Assembly: GCA_963772225.1 (NCBI GenBank)
Contig: CAVYWD010000005.1
Location: 372,001-436,000, forward strand
Reading direction: 5' to 3'
DNA length: 64,000 nucleotides
DNA from: CAVYWD01 sp963772225
GTDB lineage: Bacteria; Myxococcota; Myxococcia; Myxococcales; UBA5297
A program made the translations under genes and the position numbers. Position 1 is the first letter of the stretch. Every line of letters begins with the position of its first letter. Of the stretch, positions 1 to 9,273 are shown piece by piece. The notes beneath the pieces were generated by a model. That model was not told the origin of the DNA. It saw only the letters and a list, made by a program, of their open reading frames with translations, and made no database searches.

Positions 1-348
1 CTCTGCGACACCGCCGGTCGCCTCCACACCAAGGCGCCGCTCATGGAGGAGCTGAAGCGCGTCAAGCGCGTCATGGACAAGGCCCTGCCTGGCGCGCCCC
101 ACGAGACGCTCCTGGTGCTCGACTCGACGAACGGACAGAACGCCATCGCGCAGGCGCGCGAGTTCCACGCCGCACTCGGGGTCAACGGCATTGTCCTCAC
201 CAAGCTCGACGGCACCGCCAAGGGCGGCGTGGTGATCGGCATCTGCGACGAGCTCAAGGTCCCCGTGCGCTTCGTGGGCATCGGCGAGGCCGTGGGCGAC
301 CTGAAGCCATTCGACCCGCGCGAGTTCGTGCAGGCGCTGTTCGAGTAG
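1..348 (+). CDS. ftsY: Signal recognition particle receptor FtsY, C-terminal part (5' cut by window)
   Basis: FtsY is the membrane-associated SRP receptor GTPase that docks ribosome-SRP complexes for co-translational insertion. The reading frame is open from base 1. It begins with the G3 motif DTAGR and continues with the G4 motif TKLD and the closing stretch KFVGIGE-like RFVGIGEAVGDLKPFDP, the usual end of the FtsY/SRP54 G domain. The N-terminal N domain and P-loop lie outside the window. The stop at 346-348 is followed after 10 bases by the convergent rarD gene. The identification is firm because both GTPase motifs and the tail are intact. Confidence 0.95.
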   Translation, partial: LCDTAGRLHTKAPLMEELKRVKRVMDKALPGAPHETLLVLDSTNGQNAIAQAREFHAALGVNGIVLTKLDGTAKGGVVIGICDELKVPVRFVGIGEAVGDLKPFDPREFVQALFE

Positions 349-358
349 CCCGAGGCGC

Positions 359-1261
359 TCACTGCGGCGCCGCGCCGGAGCGCTCGGCCGGCGGCTGGAG
401 CAGCGCCTCCCCTGTGTAGAGCGCCAGCGAGGCCCAGATGAGGCCGAAGGCCAGCGCGTGCGCGGAGGTGAAGGGCTCGCGGTAGAGGAGCACCGCCGCC
501 AGGAACTGGAGGGAGGGAGTGACGTACTGGAGCACGCCCATGGTGGAGAGGCGCAGCGAGCGCACGCCGCGGGCGAACCAGATGAGCGGCACCGAGGTGA
601 TCACCCCGGCGAGCAGCAGCAGGGCCGCGGTGCGCCCGTCGCCTCGAAGGCCTCCGCCGCCGGCGAGGGCGCGGCCGACGATGAGCGCGGCCGCAGGCGC
701 CGCCAGGAGCGAGGTCTCGACCAAGAGGCCGACCAAAGGGTCGATGTCGGCCTTCTTGCGGACCAGGCCATACCCGCCAAAGGTGAAAGCCAACGCCAAC
801 GCGAGCCACGGGAAGGTGCCCAGGCGGACGACGAAGGCCGAGGCGCCCAGGGCCGCGAGCGCCAGCGCGGCCGCCTGGCCCGGGCGCAGCCGCTCGCGCA
901 GGAACAGAACGCCGAGCAGCACGTTGACGATGGGATTCACGAAGTACCCCAGGCTCGCCTCCAGGACGTGCCCCGCATTCACCGCCCAGATATAGAGCAG
1001 CCAGTTGCCGGTGATGAGCGCGGTGGACAGCCCGTAGATCGCCAGGCGGCGGCGGGAGCGCAGTGCCTCCAGGTACTCGGGCCACCGGCGCGAGATCGTG
1101 GCGAGCCCGGCGAGGAAGACCGCCGACCAGAGGATGCGGTGGGCCAGAATCTCCAGTGGCGAGACGCTCTTCAGCGCCTTGAAGTAGAGCGGGAAGGCGC
1201 CCCAGACGAGGTAGGCGCCGAGCGCAAATCGCAGGCCGGAGCGGGCGGTGGGCTGTGCCAT
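359..1261 (-). CDS. rarD: RarD/EamA-family drug-metabolite transporter
   Basis: This is a polytopic inner-membrane protein of about 300 residues made of two EamA repeats, with some ten hydrophobic segments. The start of the mature frame (RSGLRFALGAYLVWGAFPLY) and the segment ILAHRILWSAVF are typical of RarD, a family first tied to chloramphenicol sensitivity but of unproven substrate. I chose the ATG at 1261 (MAQPTARSG) because homology begins just after it; the same frame extends 11 codons further upstream to 1294 without adding family sequence. The gene converges on ftsY. No partner gene lies beside it, so function stays general. Confidence 0.85.
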   Translation of the reverse strand: MAQPTARSGLRFALGAYLVWGAFPLYFKALKSVSPLEILAHRILWSAVFLAGLATISRRWPEYLEALRSRRRLAIYGLSTALITGNWLLYIWAVNAGHVLEASLGYFVNPIVNVLLGVLFLRERLRPGQAAALALAALGASAFVVRLGTFPWLALALAFTFGGYGLVRKKADIDPLVGLLVETSLLAAPAAALIVGRALAGGGGLRGDGRTAALLLLAGVITSVPLIWFARGVRSLRLSTMGVLQYVTPSLQFLAAVLLYREPFTSAHALAFGLIWASLALYTGEALLQPPAERSGAAPQ

Positions 1262-1470
1262 GGGCCGCCATGTGTAACGGCCCCCGCGCGCCAAGAAAAG
1301 CCGGACCGGCGACCGGCCGGCTCGGGGCGGACACCAGAGTGCTTGAGCTTTCGCCCCCCTCCGTGCGAGTTTTCGGTTTCGGCCTCGCCCTATTTCGCGG
1401 CCGGACCTCTGTCAGCGCCCTCCTCGGTGGATGCGCGAGCAGAGGCGGCCATCCATCATTGGTGATCTGC

Positions 1471-2715
1471 ATGCATCGTTGGCAAACCTGGACCATTCGG
1501 GCCCTAAACGTCACGGCCACGCTGGAACCCTCGACGATTCCCCGCGAAGTCGTCCCAGCCAACGGACCGGCGGGGGATGTGCTTTGGCTCGTCGAGATCC
1601 AAGGCGGCAGTGCGGTGCTCCCCGCGCGGCTGAACGGAAAGAATTACCGCCGCCTGCTGCGCGACCTGGACGCCGCCAAAGAGCCGCTCGCGGTCGTGCT
1701 GCAGGCGAGCTTGCGCACGGGGCCCGGGACCGACCGCCTCGGGCTCATGGACGCCGGGTTTCGCGCCGCACCAAAGGCGTCGGTCCCCTCGGCGGTCGGG
1801 CCGCTGAAGCCTTCCGAGGGCGCACCGGGGCCCCTCGCGGCTGCAGCCCTGGCGGTCGCCGACGCGGGCACTGCCGCCATCCGGCTCCGGTCGATCGAGG
1901 CGAGCATCGCCGTCGCCCCGTCCGCGCTGGGCAGCGAGGTCCTGGGCGGCGACTCCGGCCTCAAGATCGGCTTCGAGGGGCACCCCGGCTCGGTCGAGGT
2001 CCGCTTCGCCGGCGGCAGGCCGGCTTCGGAGGCGGACGGGAAGGACCCGCTCGTGCTCCGCGGCGAGCTCAAGGGCGACGCCGCCACGGGCCTCCTGGTG
2101 CTCGAGAACGCTCGTCTGGAGGCGGTGGTGAGCCCGCAGGCGCCGCCGCGCCCGGCGGAGGCTCCCGCGCCGGCTCCTGCCCAGGTCGCCTCCCCCGCGC
2201 CCACGGCGCCTGCCTCGGCGCCGGCTCCCTCGGTCGCTCCGGTTGAGCCGCCGAGCCAGCCGCCCCGAAATGCTTTGCCAGAGCCGGACTCCGGCGAAGA
2301 GCGGACTGCACAAACCCCCGCGCCGAGCGCGCCGCCCGAGCCCCCCAGCGTGAATTCGGCGCCGGCCGCCATGGCGGCGGAGCTGCCGCCGGGCCGGCCG
2401 CCGGTCGAGGAGCGCGAGCCGACCGAGGTCGAGCCGCCGCAGCCTCGGCCCGCCCCCGGCGCGCGAGCGGCGGCGAGCCGCGGCGCAAAGCCCGCGCCGA
2501 ACAGAGTCGCCCCGCCCGGATTGCCGGCTGCCAGGGCGTTGGGCCGGGACTTCACAAGCGCCGTGCGCCAGGTGGTCGTCGAGGAGGTGCAGCGCGCGGT
2601 GCCGCCGCTCTTCGCGGAGCTCGAGCGCTGGATGGGTTATCTCTCGATGGAGGCGGCGCGGAGCGGAGCGCCTCCCACCCGGCGCCGGGCCCGGGGAGAC
2701 CGCGGCCGCCGCTAG
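1471..2715 (+). CDS. Proline/alanine-rich protein of unknown function
   Basis: About 414 residues from the ATG at 1471 (MHRWQTW). The frame is open further upstream but that part overlaps the rarD promoter side and is low complexity. The first ~200 residues look globular and mixed. Residues ~200-360 are a long Pro/Ala/Glu-rich linker. The last ~50 residues are again ordered, with the segment FTSAVRQVVVEEVQRAVPPLFAELERWMG split as an amphipathic helix, and then a basic tail ending RRARGDRGRR. I recognise no family. The architecture suggests a scaffold or regulatory protein with a helical C-terminal interaction element, but this is inference only. Confidence 0.6.
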   Translation: MHRWQTWTIRALNVTATLEPSTIPREVVPANGPAGDVLWLVEIQGGSAVLPARLNGKNYRRLLRDLDAAKEPLAVVLQASLRTGPGTDRLGLMDAGFRAAPKASVPSAVGPLKPSEGAPGPLAAAALAVADAGTAAIRLRSIEASIAVAPSALGSEVLGGDSGLKIGFEGHPGSVEVRFAGGRPASEADGKDPLVLRGELKGDAATGLLVLENARLEAVVSPQAPPRPAEAPAPAPAQVASPAPTAPASAPAPSVAPVEPPSQPPRNALPEPDSGEERTAQTPAPSAPPEPPSVNSAPAAMAAELPPGRPPVEEREPTEVEPPQPRPAPGARAAASRGAKPAPNRVAPPGLPAARALGRDFTSAVRQVVVEEVQRAVPPLFAELERWMGYLSMEAARSGAPPTRRRARGDRGRR

Positions 2716-2898
2716 AGGCCTTGAGGGCGCGAACCCGATGCATTCGAGTCAAGTCCTTCGCCGAGCCGGGTCCGCGCAGAACCATTAACCATTGACTATC
2801 AACCATCGACGCCAGGCTGCGCCGCCCCCTCTCCTCGATGCCTCGTCGGTCTGAGGCGCAGCCTCGCTAAGGCTCTTCGCCGAGAGGGCGCCCGTCCC

Positions 2899-5100
2899 AT
2901 GGCCTCTTCGCCCCAGCCGTCGGCGGCGCAACCGACCGCGGGCCAGACCGCCGTTCTCGAGGGCGTGGTCGAGCGCATCACCTACGCCAGCGAGGAGAGC
3001 GGCTTCTCGGTGGTGCAGATCCAGGCGCCGGGCCGCGCTCAGCTCGCGACGGTGGTCGGGCCCATGCCGGGCATTCAGCCTGGCGAGAGCGTGCGTCTGA
3101 CCGGCCGCTGGATGCTCGACCGCAAGTACGGCGAGCAGTTCCGGGCCGACTCCTTCGCCACCGTCAAGCCGGCGACGCTCGTGGGAATCGAGAAATACCT
3201 CGGCTCCGGCCTGGTGCGGGGCGTCGGCAAGGTCATGGCCGAGCGGATGGTGCAGCGCTTCGGCCTGAAGACCCTGGAGGTCATCGACGCGGAGCCGGAG
3301 CGGCTGCGCGAGGTGCCGGGCATCGGGCCCCAGCGGTCGGCTCGCATCCAACACGCCTGGGCCGAGCAGCGCGAGGTCCGCCAGGTCATGGTCTTCCTCC
3401 AATCGCACGGCGTGGCCACCGGGCACGCCGTGAAGATCTGGAAGCGCTACCGCGAGCGCGCCATCGCGGCGGTCGAGGAGAACCCGTATCGCCTCGCGCT
3501 CGAGGTCTGGGGCATCGGCTTCAAGACCGCCGACAAGATCGCCAAGAGCCTGGGCGTCGAGCCCACCTCACCGCGGCGGGCCGAGGCCGGCGTCCTCCAC
3601 GTGCTCGGCGGGCTCTCCGAGGAGGGCCACGTCTACGTCCCGCGCGAGCGGCTGGTGGAGAGCGCCCGGGGCATCCTGGAGATCGACCCGCCCATCATCG
3701 AGAGCGCCATCGACGCCATGGCCGAGCAGAGGGAGCTCGTGGTGGAGCCCGAGCGCGCCGGCGAGGCGACCGCCGTCTACCTGACCTCATTGCACGCCGC
3801 CGAGGTCGGCGCTGCGGCGCTCCTCAGCGCGCTGAAATGCGCGAGCGCGAGGCCCCTCTCGCTGGACGTGGACAAGGCCATCGCCTGGTTCGAGCAGCGA
3901 TCCGGGCTGAGCCTGGCCGACGAGCAGCGCGAGGCCATCCGCCAGGCGACGGCGGCCAAGGTGCTCGTCATCACCGGCGGCCCGGGGACGGGCAAGACCA
4001 CGCTCGTCAACGGCATCATCCAAATCCTGGAGAAGAAGGGCCGGCGCATTGCCCTGGCCGCGCCCACCGGCCGCGCCGCCAAGAGGCTCACCGAGGCGAC
4101 CGGGCGCGAGGCGCGCACGGTCCACCGCCTGCTCGAGTTCACGCCGCAGTCCATGAGCTTCGCGCGCAACCGCGACCGGCCGCTCGAGGCGGACGTCGTC
4201 ATCCTCGATGAGGCGTCGATGGTGGACGTGGTTCTGGGCTACGACCTCGCCAAGGCGCTGCCGCTCCACTGCCAGCTCGTCCTGGTGGGCGACGTGGACC
4301 AGCTCCCGTCGGTGGGGCCGGGCAGCCTGCTCTCGGACATCATCGCCTCGGGGGCGGTGCCCGTCGTGCGCCTGGCCCACATCTTCCGGCAGGGCACGCA
4401 GAGCCTCATCGTGGAGAACGCCCACCGCATCGACCGCGGCGAGCTGCCGCGGACCTCGCCTGGGGCCGACGGCGACTTCTTCTTCATTCGGCAGGAGGAG
4501 CCCGAGGCGGCGCTCTCGACCATCAAGGCGCTCGTCGCCGAGCGGATCCCCAAGCGCTTCGGGTTCGACCCCGTCGCCGACGTCCAGGTGCTCTCGCCGA
4601 TGCGCCGCGGCCTGCTGGGCGCCGACAACCTGAACGCCGAGCTCCAGGCGCTGCTCAACCCGCGGGGCGAGGGTTTGGCCCGCGGCGGCCGCATCTTGCG
4701 CGCCGGCGACAAGGTGATGCAGCTGCGCAACAACTACGACTTGGAGGTCTTCAACGGCGACCTGGGGCGGGTGCGGCGCGTGGACGCCGTGGAGCAGGAG
4801 CTGGAGGTCGACTTCGACGGGCGCGCGGTCGTCTACGGCGGCTCGAACCTGGACGAGCTCGCGCTCGCCTACGCCTGCACGGTGCACAAGGCGCAGGGGA
4901 GCGAATACCCGTGCGTGGTCATCCCGCTCCACACGCAGCACTACCCCATGCTGCAGCGCAACCTGGTCTACACCGCCGTGACGCGCGGCCGGCGCCTGGT
5001 GGTGCTGGTGGGCAGCCAGCGCGCGCTGGCCATGGCCGTGAAGAACGACCAGCGAAAGGCGCGCTGCACGCAGCTCGCGGAGAGGCTCAGGGGGCGATAG
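2899..5100 (+). CDS. recD2: SF1B helicase RecD2 (RecD-like DNA helicase)
   Basis: A 733-residue ATP-dependent 5'-3' DNA helicase of the RecD2/YrrC type, which works without RecBC. The N-terminal region carries tandem helix-hairpin-helix elements (around residues 100-230). The helicase core follows with Walker A GGPGTGKTT near residue 360, motif II DEASMVD, motif III GDVDQLPSVGPG, and the C-terminal motifs TVHKAQGSEYP and YTAVTRGRRLVVLVG. All catalytic motifs are intact. The ATG at 2899 gives the expected N-terminus. The last 106 bases (4995-5100) are duplicated at 19368-19473, which is unusual for a housekeeping gene. Confidence 0.93.
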   Translation: MASSPQPSAAQPTAGQTAVLEGVVERITYASEESGFSVVQIQAPGRAQLATVVGPMPGIQPGESVRLTGRWMLDRKYGEQFRADSFATVKPATLVGIEKYLGSGLVRGVGKVMAERMVQRFGLKTLEVIDAEPERLREVPGIGPQRSARIQHAWAEQREVRQVMVFLQSHGVATGHAVKIWKRYRERAIAAVEENPYRLALEVWGIGFKTADKIAKSLGVEPTSPRRAEAGVLHVLGGLSEEGHVYVPRERLVESARGILEIDPPIIESAIDAMAEQRELVVEPERAGEATAVYLTSLHAAEVGAAALLSALKCASARPLSLDVDKAIAWFEQRSGLSLADEQREAIRQATAAKVLVITGGPGTGKTTLVNGIIQILEKKGRRIALAAPTGRAAKRLTEATGREARTVHRLLEFTPQSMSFARNRDRPLEADVVILDEASMVDVVLGYDLAKALPLHCQLVLVGDVDQLPSVGPGSLLSDIIASGAVPVVRLAHIFRQGTQSLIVENAHRIDRGELPRTSPGADGDFFFIRQEEPEAALSTIKALVAERIPKRFGFDPVADVQVLSPMRRGLLGADNLNAELQALLNPRGEGLARGGRILRAGDKVMQLRNNYDLEVFNGDLGRVRRVDAVEQELEVDFDGRAVVYGGSNLDELALAYACTVHKAQGSEYPCVVIPLHTQHYPMLQRNLVYTAVTRGRRLVVLVGSQRALAMAVKNDQRKARCTQLAERLRGR

Positions 5101-5214
5101 TTCGAGGGGCGCCCGGCTCGCCGTCAAGGCAATGCCTTGAAGAGCCCCTTGTCGTCGTGCGGACCTGCACGCCGGCGTTCGATGTTGGCGAGGGACTGCG
5201 CGGTTCGCCACACG

Positions 5215-5226
5215 ACCCTCGAGGGT
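5215..5226. promoter_or_regulatory. 12-bp perfect palindrome upstream of the PIN toxin-antitoxin pair
   Basis: The sequence ACCCTCGAGGGT is its own reverse complement and lies about 40 bases upstream of the antitoxin ATG. Such sites are often bound by the antitoxin for autoregulation. Assignment as operator is inference. Confidence 0.35.
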
Positions 5227-5266
5227 GGCCCTGGAGAACGATCGCGAGCGGGAGTACCCTGAAGGC

Positions 5267-5479
5267 ATGTCTACGGACCCAAAGGAGTTGGAACGACTCG
5301 CCATGGAGCTGGCTGCCCTCTCCGCAGAGGAGCGGGCAAAGGTGATTGCCGTTGCCACCCAGGCGAGCCGCTTCCGCCCTTTCCCAAGAGACTGGAAGCC
5401 GCCTGTACTCTCGGGCGGAACCCACTGGGACGCCGGCCCACTCTCGCGAGAAGATCTCTACGGCGACGATGGCCGCTGA
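5267..5479 (+). CDS. Small antitoxin-like protein partnering the PIN toxin
   Basis: A 70-residue protein from the ATG at 5267 (MSTDPKEL). The N-terminal half is a helical segment rich in Leu/Glu/Ala, compatible with a dimerising antitoxin. The C-terminal half is polar and Pro/Trp-containing, as expected for the toxin-binding tail. It shares no clear similarity with classic VapB DNA-binding folds that I can see. Its last 11 bases overlap the start of the PIN gene, which implies translational coupling and is the main support for the antitoxin role. An upstream 12-bp palindrome may be its operator. Confidence 0.55.
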   Translation: MSTDPKELERLAMELAALSAEERAKVIAVATQASRFRPFPRDWKPPVLSGGTHWDAGPLSREDLYGDDGR

Positions 5480-5918
5480 AGCCGTTTTCCTCGATACCAG
5501 CCTCATCGTGGCGGCGTCCGTTGCAAGCCACCCTGCCTGTATGTCGTCTCAGTCCTTTGTCGCCCAGCTGGCACAAAGCGGTGCAGCGCCCTGCGTGAGC
5601 CTGCAGGTGTGTCGGGAGTTCATGGTCTCACTGACCAGAGGCCCCATTGGCGGTCAGATCCACACGGTCGCGGAGGCGCTCGCAGCACTGGAGGATTGGC
5701 TCGTCGCTGCGACGTTGTTGTTCGAGGACAAGGGTGTTCAGAGACATTGGGAGCGCCTGGTCGAGAAGTATTCGGTGCGCGGCAAGCAGATGCATGACTG
5801 CAACATTGTCGCGACCATGCTCGCCAGCGGGGTTACCTGCATCGCGACCCGAAACGCGGTCGACTTCGAGCGCTATGTTCCGGAGGGCATCCGTATCATC
5901 GGCCCCACGACCCACTGA
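5469..5918 (+). CDS. PIN-domain ribonuclease toxin (VapC-like)
   Basis: A 149-residue PIN-domain protein predicted to cleave RNA as a toxin. The acidic metal-binding residues are visible: FLDTSLIV near the start (Asp9), the Glu of VCREFMV, the Asp of MHDCNIVA, and the last Asp in TRNAVDFERY. I used the ATG at 5469 (MAAEAVFLDT), since homology starts at once and it overlaps the antitoxin stop by 11 bases. The open frame upstream is antisense-like and not needed. The two genes form a compact type II toxin-antitoxin operon behind recD2. Confidence 0.82.
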   Translation: MAAEAVFLDTSLIVAASVASHPACMSSQSFVAQLAQSGAAPCVSLQVCREFMVSLTRGPIGGQIHTVAEALAALEDWLVAATLLFEDKGVQRHWERLVEKYSVRGKQMHDCNIVATMLASGVTCIATRNAVDFERYVPEGIRIIGPTTH

Positions 5919-6150
5919 CGCCAATCGCCCCGCCGCGACGGCCGCGAGGAGGAAGGAAGGACTGCGCTCGCTGGTGAGGGCGCATCACTCGCTGCTCGGC
6001 TTCGAGGCAGGCCCCGGCGTGGTGCAAGGTGAAATCCTGGTTGCCGGATCCGTTCGCCTCGCGCGGCTCGTCACCGAGCCGTTCGGCTTCACCGACGCAT
6101 CGAGCCGTCGCGCCCCATGGACAAACAAGGGCTGCGCCCCAGCCGGTGCT

Positions 6151-7170
6151 TCAGTCGCGCTCGCGAACTCCCCGACCGCGCGGTTCGGCGAGCTTCGCCG
6201 CGGGTGGCCTGCAGCCGCTGCAGGCCACGCTCTCGAGCGCAGCCACCTCGCCGGTGGCGTTGAACCCGTCGAGCGCTTCCCGCAGCCTCGGGGTGCACGC
6301 GGAGCAGCCCTTCGCGACCCTCCCATCGGCGAGCCCCTCGTCCCAAAGCGCCACCTGGAGCGGGAGGAGATGGTGCGTCGCGAGCACCACGTCCCTCGCG
6401 GTCCACAGGCTCGGCACCTCGTATCGCCCCGCGAGGTATTCCTGCTCCAACCTCGTGCCCCGCGCCACGAACGCCGGCTGAAGCGCGGCCCGCGCCGCCA
6501 GGGGCCGGCCGGGGGCGGAGAGGCGAGCGCGCAGCGCGGCGAGTGTCGCGATCGTCCCGGCGGCGTCCTGGAAGGCTTGCTCCTCGGAGAGGTCCGGCGG
6601 CTTCACCAACACGTACGCCAGGAGGGCCGCCCCCAACTCATGCAAGGCGCTCGCGGCTCTCTCGAAGGCCTCGAGCGAAAAGCCCTTCTTCAGCGCCCGT
6701 TCGCGAAGCGAATCGTCGGCGGTCTCCAGGCCGATGCCCACCTCCAACGTCGCATGGGGCAGAAGCGCGACCAGGGGCGCCAGCTTTTCGCGGGTCACGT
6801 CCGCGGGTCTCGCCTCGATGAGGATGCGCCGAAGCCCGGGAATCGCGGCCACACGCGCGAGAATCGCCGACCGTGCCTCGGCGGGGATTTCGTCGTCCGC
6901 GAGAAAGGAGCCCGAGTGATAGAGGTCGACCTCGCCGGCCCCCCTTGCTCCGACGGCCTCCACCACCGCCTCGGCCTGCCGTTCGTACTCCTCGACTGAG
7001 ACCGCTTCGCCGCGCGTCGAAAGCTCCAAAAAGCCGCAGAAAGTGCAGCCTCCGGTCGCGCGAGCCCAGGAGCATCCCGGCGCGGTCAGGATCGCCGACG
7101 CTTGCACGGCCGGCTTGCCGTCGAGGACGGTCTCGCCCAGCTGAATTGCCTTAGGCTTTGCCCGATGCAC
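6151..7170 (-). CDS. Radical SAM protein (TIGR01210/RaSEA-like)
   Basis: A 339-residue radical SAM enzyme. The cluster motif is GCSWARATGGCTFCGF, with the Cys-x-Trp-x-Arg spacing seen in proteins of the archaeosine RaSEA-like group and Elp3-like elongator enzymes rather than the plain CxxxCxxC. A second Cys set near the C-terminus (CSACTP and CSGCRPP) could bind metal. The start is the GTG at 7170: GAGGAG lies six bases upstream. The open frame continues far upstream but only as the shadow of the adjacent pseudogene. The substrate is unknown. It directly follows a broken carbamoyltransferase. Confidence 0.75.
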   Translation of the reverse strand: MHRAKPKAIQLGETVLDGKPAVQASAILTAPGCSWARATGGCTFCGFLELSTRGEAVSVEEYERQAEAVVEAVGARGAGEVDLYHSGSFLADDEIPAEARSAILARVAAIPGLRRILIEARPADVTREKLAPLVALLPHATLEVGIGLETADDSLRERALKKGFSLEAFERAASALHELGAALLAYVLVKPPDLSEEQAFQDAAGTIATLAALRARLSAPGRPLAARAALQPAFVARGTRLEQEYLAGRYEVPSLWTARDVVLATHHLLPLQVALWDEGLADGRVAKGCSACTPRLREALDGFNATGEVAALESVACSGCRPPAAKLAEPRGRGVRERD

Positions 7171-7172
7171 GG

Positions 7173-7853
7173 TCAACTCCTCCTCGCGAGGAACGGACCC
7201 ATGAGCCCGACGGGATGCGTCGTCGCCGAGTAGCCCATGAGCTTCCCGGGCCGGAATAGCGATCGAAGCCGAGGAGCTCGGAGAACTTCTCCCAGAGGAA
7301 GCCGAGGGAGTTGGGGTAGTCGATCTCCTTGAGGCAAACGAGCTGGCCTCCTTTGCCGTAGCCCAGCCAGGTTGTGGCGTTCGGCGATGCCGTCCACCGC
7401 GATCACGCAGGATTGCTCGAAGGGGGACGCATGGAAGGCAGAGGACGCGTGGCAGAGATGGTGGCGCACGAAGTGAAACTCGGCTTTCGCGGCGCGAGCC
7501 AAAAGCTTCTGGCGGGCGCGCAGATTCGTCGCGTGGAAGGCCCGCTCGCCCTGCTCGGTGCCGAAGTCTCCCGGCGCGATGCCCTCGGAAGGGAGACCGA
7601 GGTTGCGCCTCAGCCGCTCCTCGGGGTCGAAGGAGTAGGCGATGTGGTCGACGGCCTCCCATCCGATGCCAGCGGCGGCCAGGCAGTAATCCATGGCCGC
7701 CTCGGGGAGCAGATCGGAGTTGTCCACTCGGGCTTTCTTTCCATGCTTGACGCGGTTGAAGCGCTCCTCCTCCACAGCCGAGAGCAGCTGGCCGTCGCGC
7801 AGAATGCAGGCGGAGCTTTCGTGGTGTGCGGAATTGACGCCCAGGATTATCAC
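7173..7853 (-). pseudogene. Carbamoyltransferase (NodU/CmcH family), frameshifted and 3'-truncated
   Basis: The N-terminal third of a NodU/CmcH carbamoyltransferase, an ASKHA-fold enzyme that carbamoylates antibiotics or sugars. A GTG start at 7853 follows GAGGAG by seven bases and gives VIILGVNSAHHESSAC, then EEERFNRVKH, FVRHHLCHASSAF and VIAVDGIAER. A one-base insertion near 7376 moves the frame, where TTWLGYGKGGQLVCLKEID and PNSLGFLWEKFSELLGF continue the family. A one-base loss near 7240 returns to the first frame (GKLMGYSA), which stops at 7173. Two compensating indels and the lost two-thirds of the protein make this a pseudogene. Confidence 0.78.
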
Positions 7854-8048
7854 CGAAGCAGCTCCTCTCGGGCCGCGGCGCGCGCCGGCGGCGAGGTGAC
7901 GACACGAGGATGGCAGAGGGCCGCAGTCGGCGATCGCCTGCTGGGAAGAAAGAAGCGAGCTTCGCGCGGCTGACTCGCGTCTTGGCGTGGTGCATAGCGC
8001 AAGCGCTCGCGGCGCTCGATCGTTCATCATTGAGAGGTCGGAAACACG

Positions 8049-8792
8049 ATGGGCTTTCGGGAACGCACCGAGCGCGAAGCGGCCGCTGTCCTGCGAGGGG
8101 ACGAGCGGAAGTACACTCGATTCCGGCCGGCGCGGTTCTACGGCGGGATCGCCACCGCCGACTGCGTTGGGTGCAACCTGCGCTGCCTCTTCTGCTGGTC
8201 TTGGAACACGACCGTGCGCGCCGAGAGCGTCGGGTCCTTCTTCAGCCCCGAGGAGGTCGCCGCCAGGCTCGCGGCCATGGCGCGCAGCCGCGGGTTCAAG
8301 CGCGTGCGCATCAGCGGCAACGAGCCGACGATCGGCAGGCAGCATCTCCTGAAAGTGCTGGAGCACATTCCCGGCGATCTGCTCTTCATCCTCGAGACGA
8401 ATGGCCTGCTCATCGGCGACGACCCTTCGTATGCCCGGGAGCTCGCGCGCTTTCCCAACCTCTACGTCCGCGTGAGCCTGAAGGGAGCCAGCCCCGAGGA
8501 GTTCGCCCGACTGACCGGCGCGCCGCGCGAGGAATTCGCCCTGTCGGTTCGCGCCGTGGAGAATTTTCATAGAGCAGGGGTCGAGGTCCAACCGGCGCTC
8601 ATGGCCTGCTTCTCGGCGCCGAAGAGCATCGAGGCGCTCCGGAGGAGGCTCGCGTCGATTGCGGCGCCGCTGGGCGACCTCGAGATCGAGGAGCTCGTCC
8701 TCTACGGGCAGGTCGCCGAGCGCCTGCGCCGAGCAGGCGTGGAGTACGGGTCGGCGTATGCCCCGGCGCGCGTCCCCGCGAGCCAGGTGTAA
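8049..8792 (+). CDS. Radical SAM protein of unknown substrate
   Basis: A 247-residue protein with the classic CNLRCLFCW cluster (CxxxCxxC) near residue 45, preceded by another Cys pair position (DCVGC). The SAM-binding core follows with RISGNEPT (the GGE/GNEP position) and ILETNGLL. It resembles the small activase-like or COG2108-type radical SAM proteins more than the large tRNA enzymes. The ATG at 8049 has AGAGG about ten bases upstream. It is transcribed away from the carbamoyltransferase relic and converges on the Trypco1 gene. No substrate can be assigned. Confidence 0.75.
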   Translation: MGFRERTEREAAAVLRGDERKYTRFRPARFYGGIATADCVGCNLRCLFCWSWNTTVRAESVGSFFSPEEVAARLAAMARSRGFKRVRISGNEPTIGRQHLLKVLEHIPGDLLFILETNGLLIGDDPSYARELARFPNLYVRVSLKGASPEEFARLTGAPREEFALSVRAVENFHRAGVEVQPALMACFSAPKSIEALRRRLASIAAPLGDLEIEELVLYGQVAERLRRAGVEYGSAYAPARVPASQV

Positions 8793-8891
8793 TGGGGTTC
8801 AGGGCGGCCCAATTCGTCGGAGCATGGGATGTCGCCGGGCGGATTGCCGGGCGAGCCTTCGTACCTCGCGCTGAGCGGTGCGGGAGACCTT

Positions 8892-9230
8892 TCACTCGCT
8901 TGAGCCGGAAGCGCGGCGCCTCCAGGTCAGCCCCACCGTGAAGTTTGCCGTGGTGCTCGCGGCGGCAATGAAGGCACCAGCCTGGGCATGAAGGTCGAGC
9001 CCAAACTCGACGCGCACCTCGTCCGGGGTCTCGGCGAGGGAACGCAGTTGGGCGATGACCCCCTCGACTGCGGGCTGGACGCGGCTCAAAGCCTGTTCGA
9101 AGGTTTCCTGCGCCCGTTCGGAGAGGCCGCCGCCGCCCAGGCTTCGTGTCACCGGACCGCCTGGGCGTTCGGCGGTCTCGATGAGGACCGAACCGCCGGA
9201 GGCGAGGGGGAACTCCACGAGGTGCGTCAT
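8892..9230 (-). CDS. Trypco1 (trypsin-co-occurring domain 1) protein
   Basis: A 112-residue protein matching the Trypco1 family from end to end: THLVEFPLASGGSVLIE at the N-terminus, a helical middle (ALSRVQPAVEGVIAQLRSL), the strand segment DEVRVEFGLDLHAQAGAFI, and the C-terminal ANFTVGLTWRR. In known systems this domain is found with trypsin- or caspase-like proteases in predicted NTP-dependent or peptidase conflict systems. Here it is the last gene on the minus strand of the DGR-like cluster headed by a CHAT protease, which fits that association. Its biochemical role is not established. Confidence 0.78.
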   Translation of the reverse strand: MTHLVEFPLASGGSVLIETAERPGGPVTRSLGGGGLSERAQETFEQALSRVQPAVEGVIAQLRSLAETPDEVRVEFGLDLHAQAGAFIAAASTTANFTVGLTWRRRASGSSE

Positions 9231-9273
9231 TGCGACCGCTCCTATCCTTGCCGCTGGGACGCCGGCGTATTCT

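Noticed and set aside
458..1465. Plus-strand frame opposite rarD
   Set aside because: Gln/Arg/Glu-rich shadow; rarD has continuous homology on the minus strand.
3787..5358. Long minus-strand frame opposite recD2
   Set aside because: It is antisense to a fully conserved helicase; its His/Arg/Ala composition is the usual GC-rich shadow.
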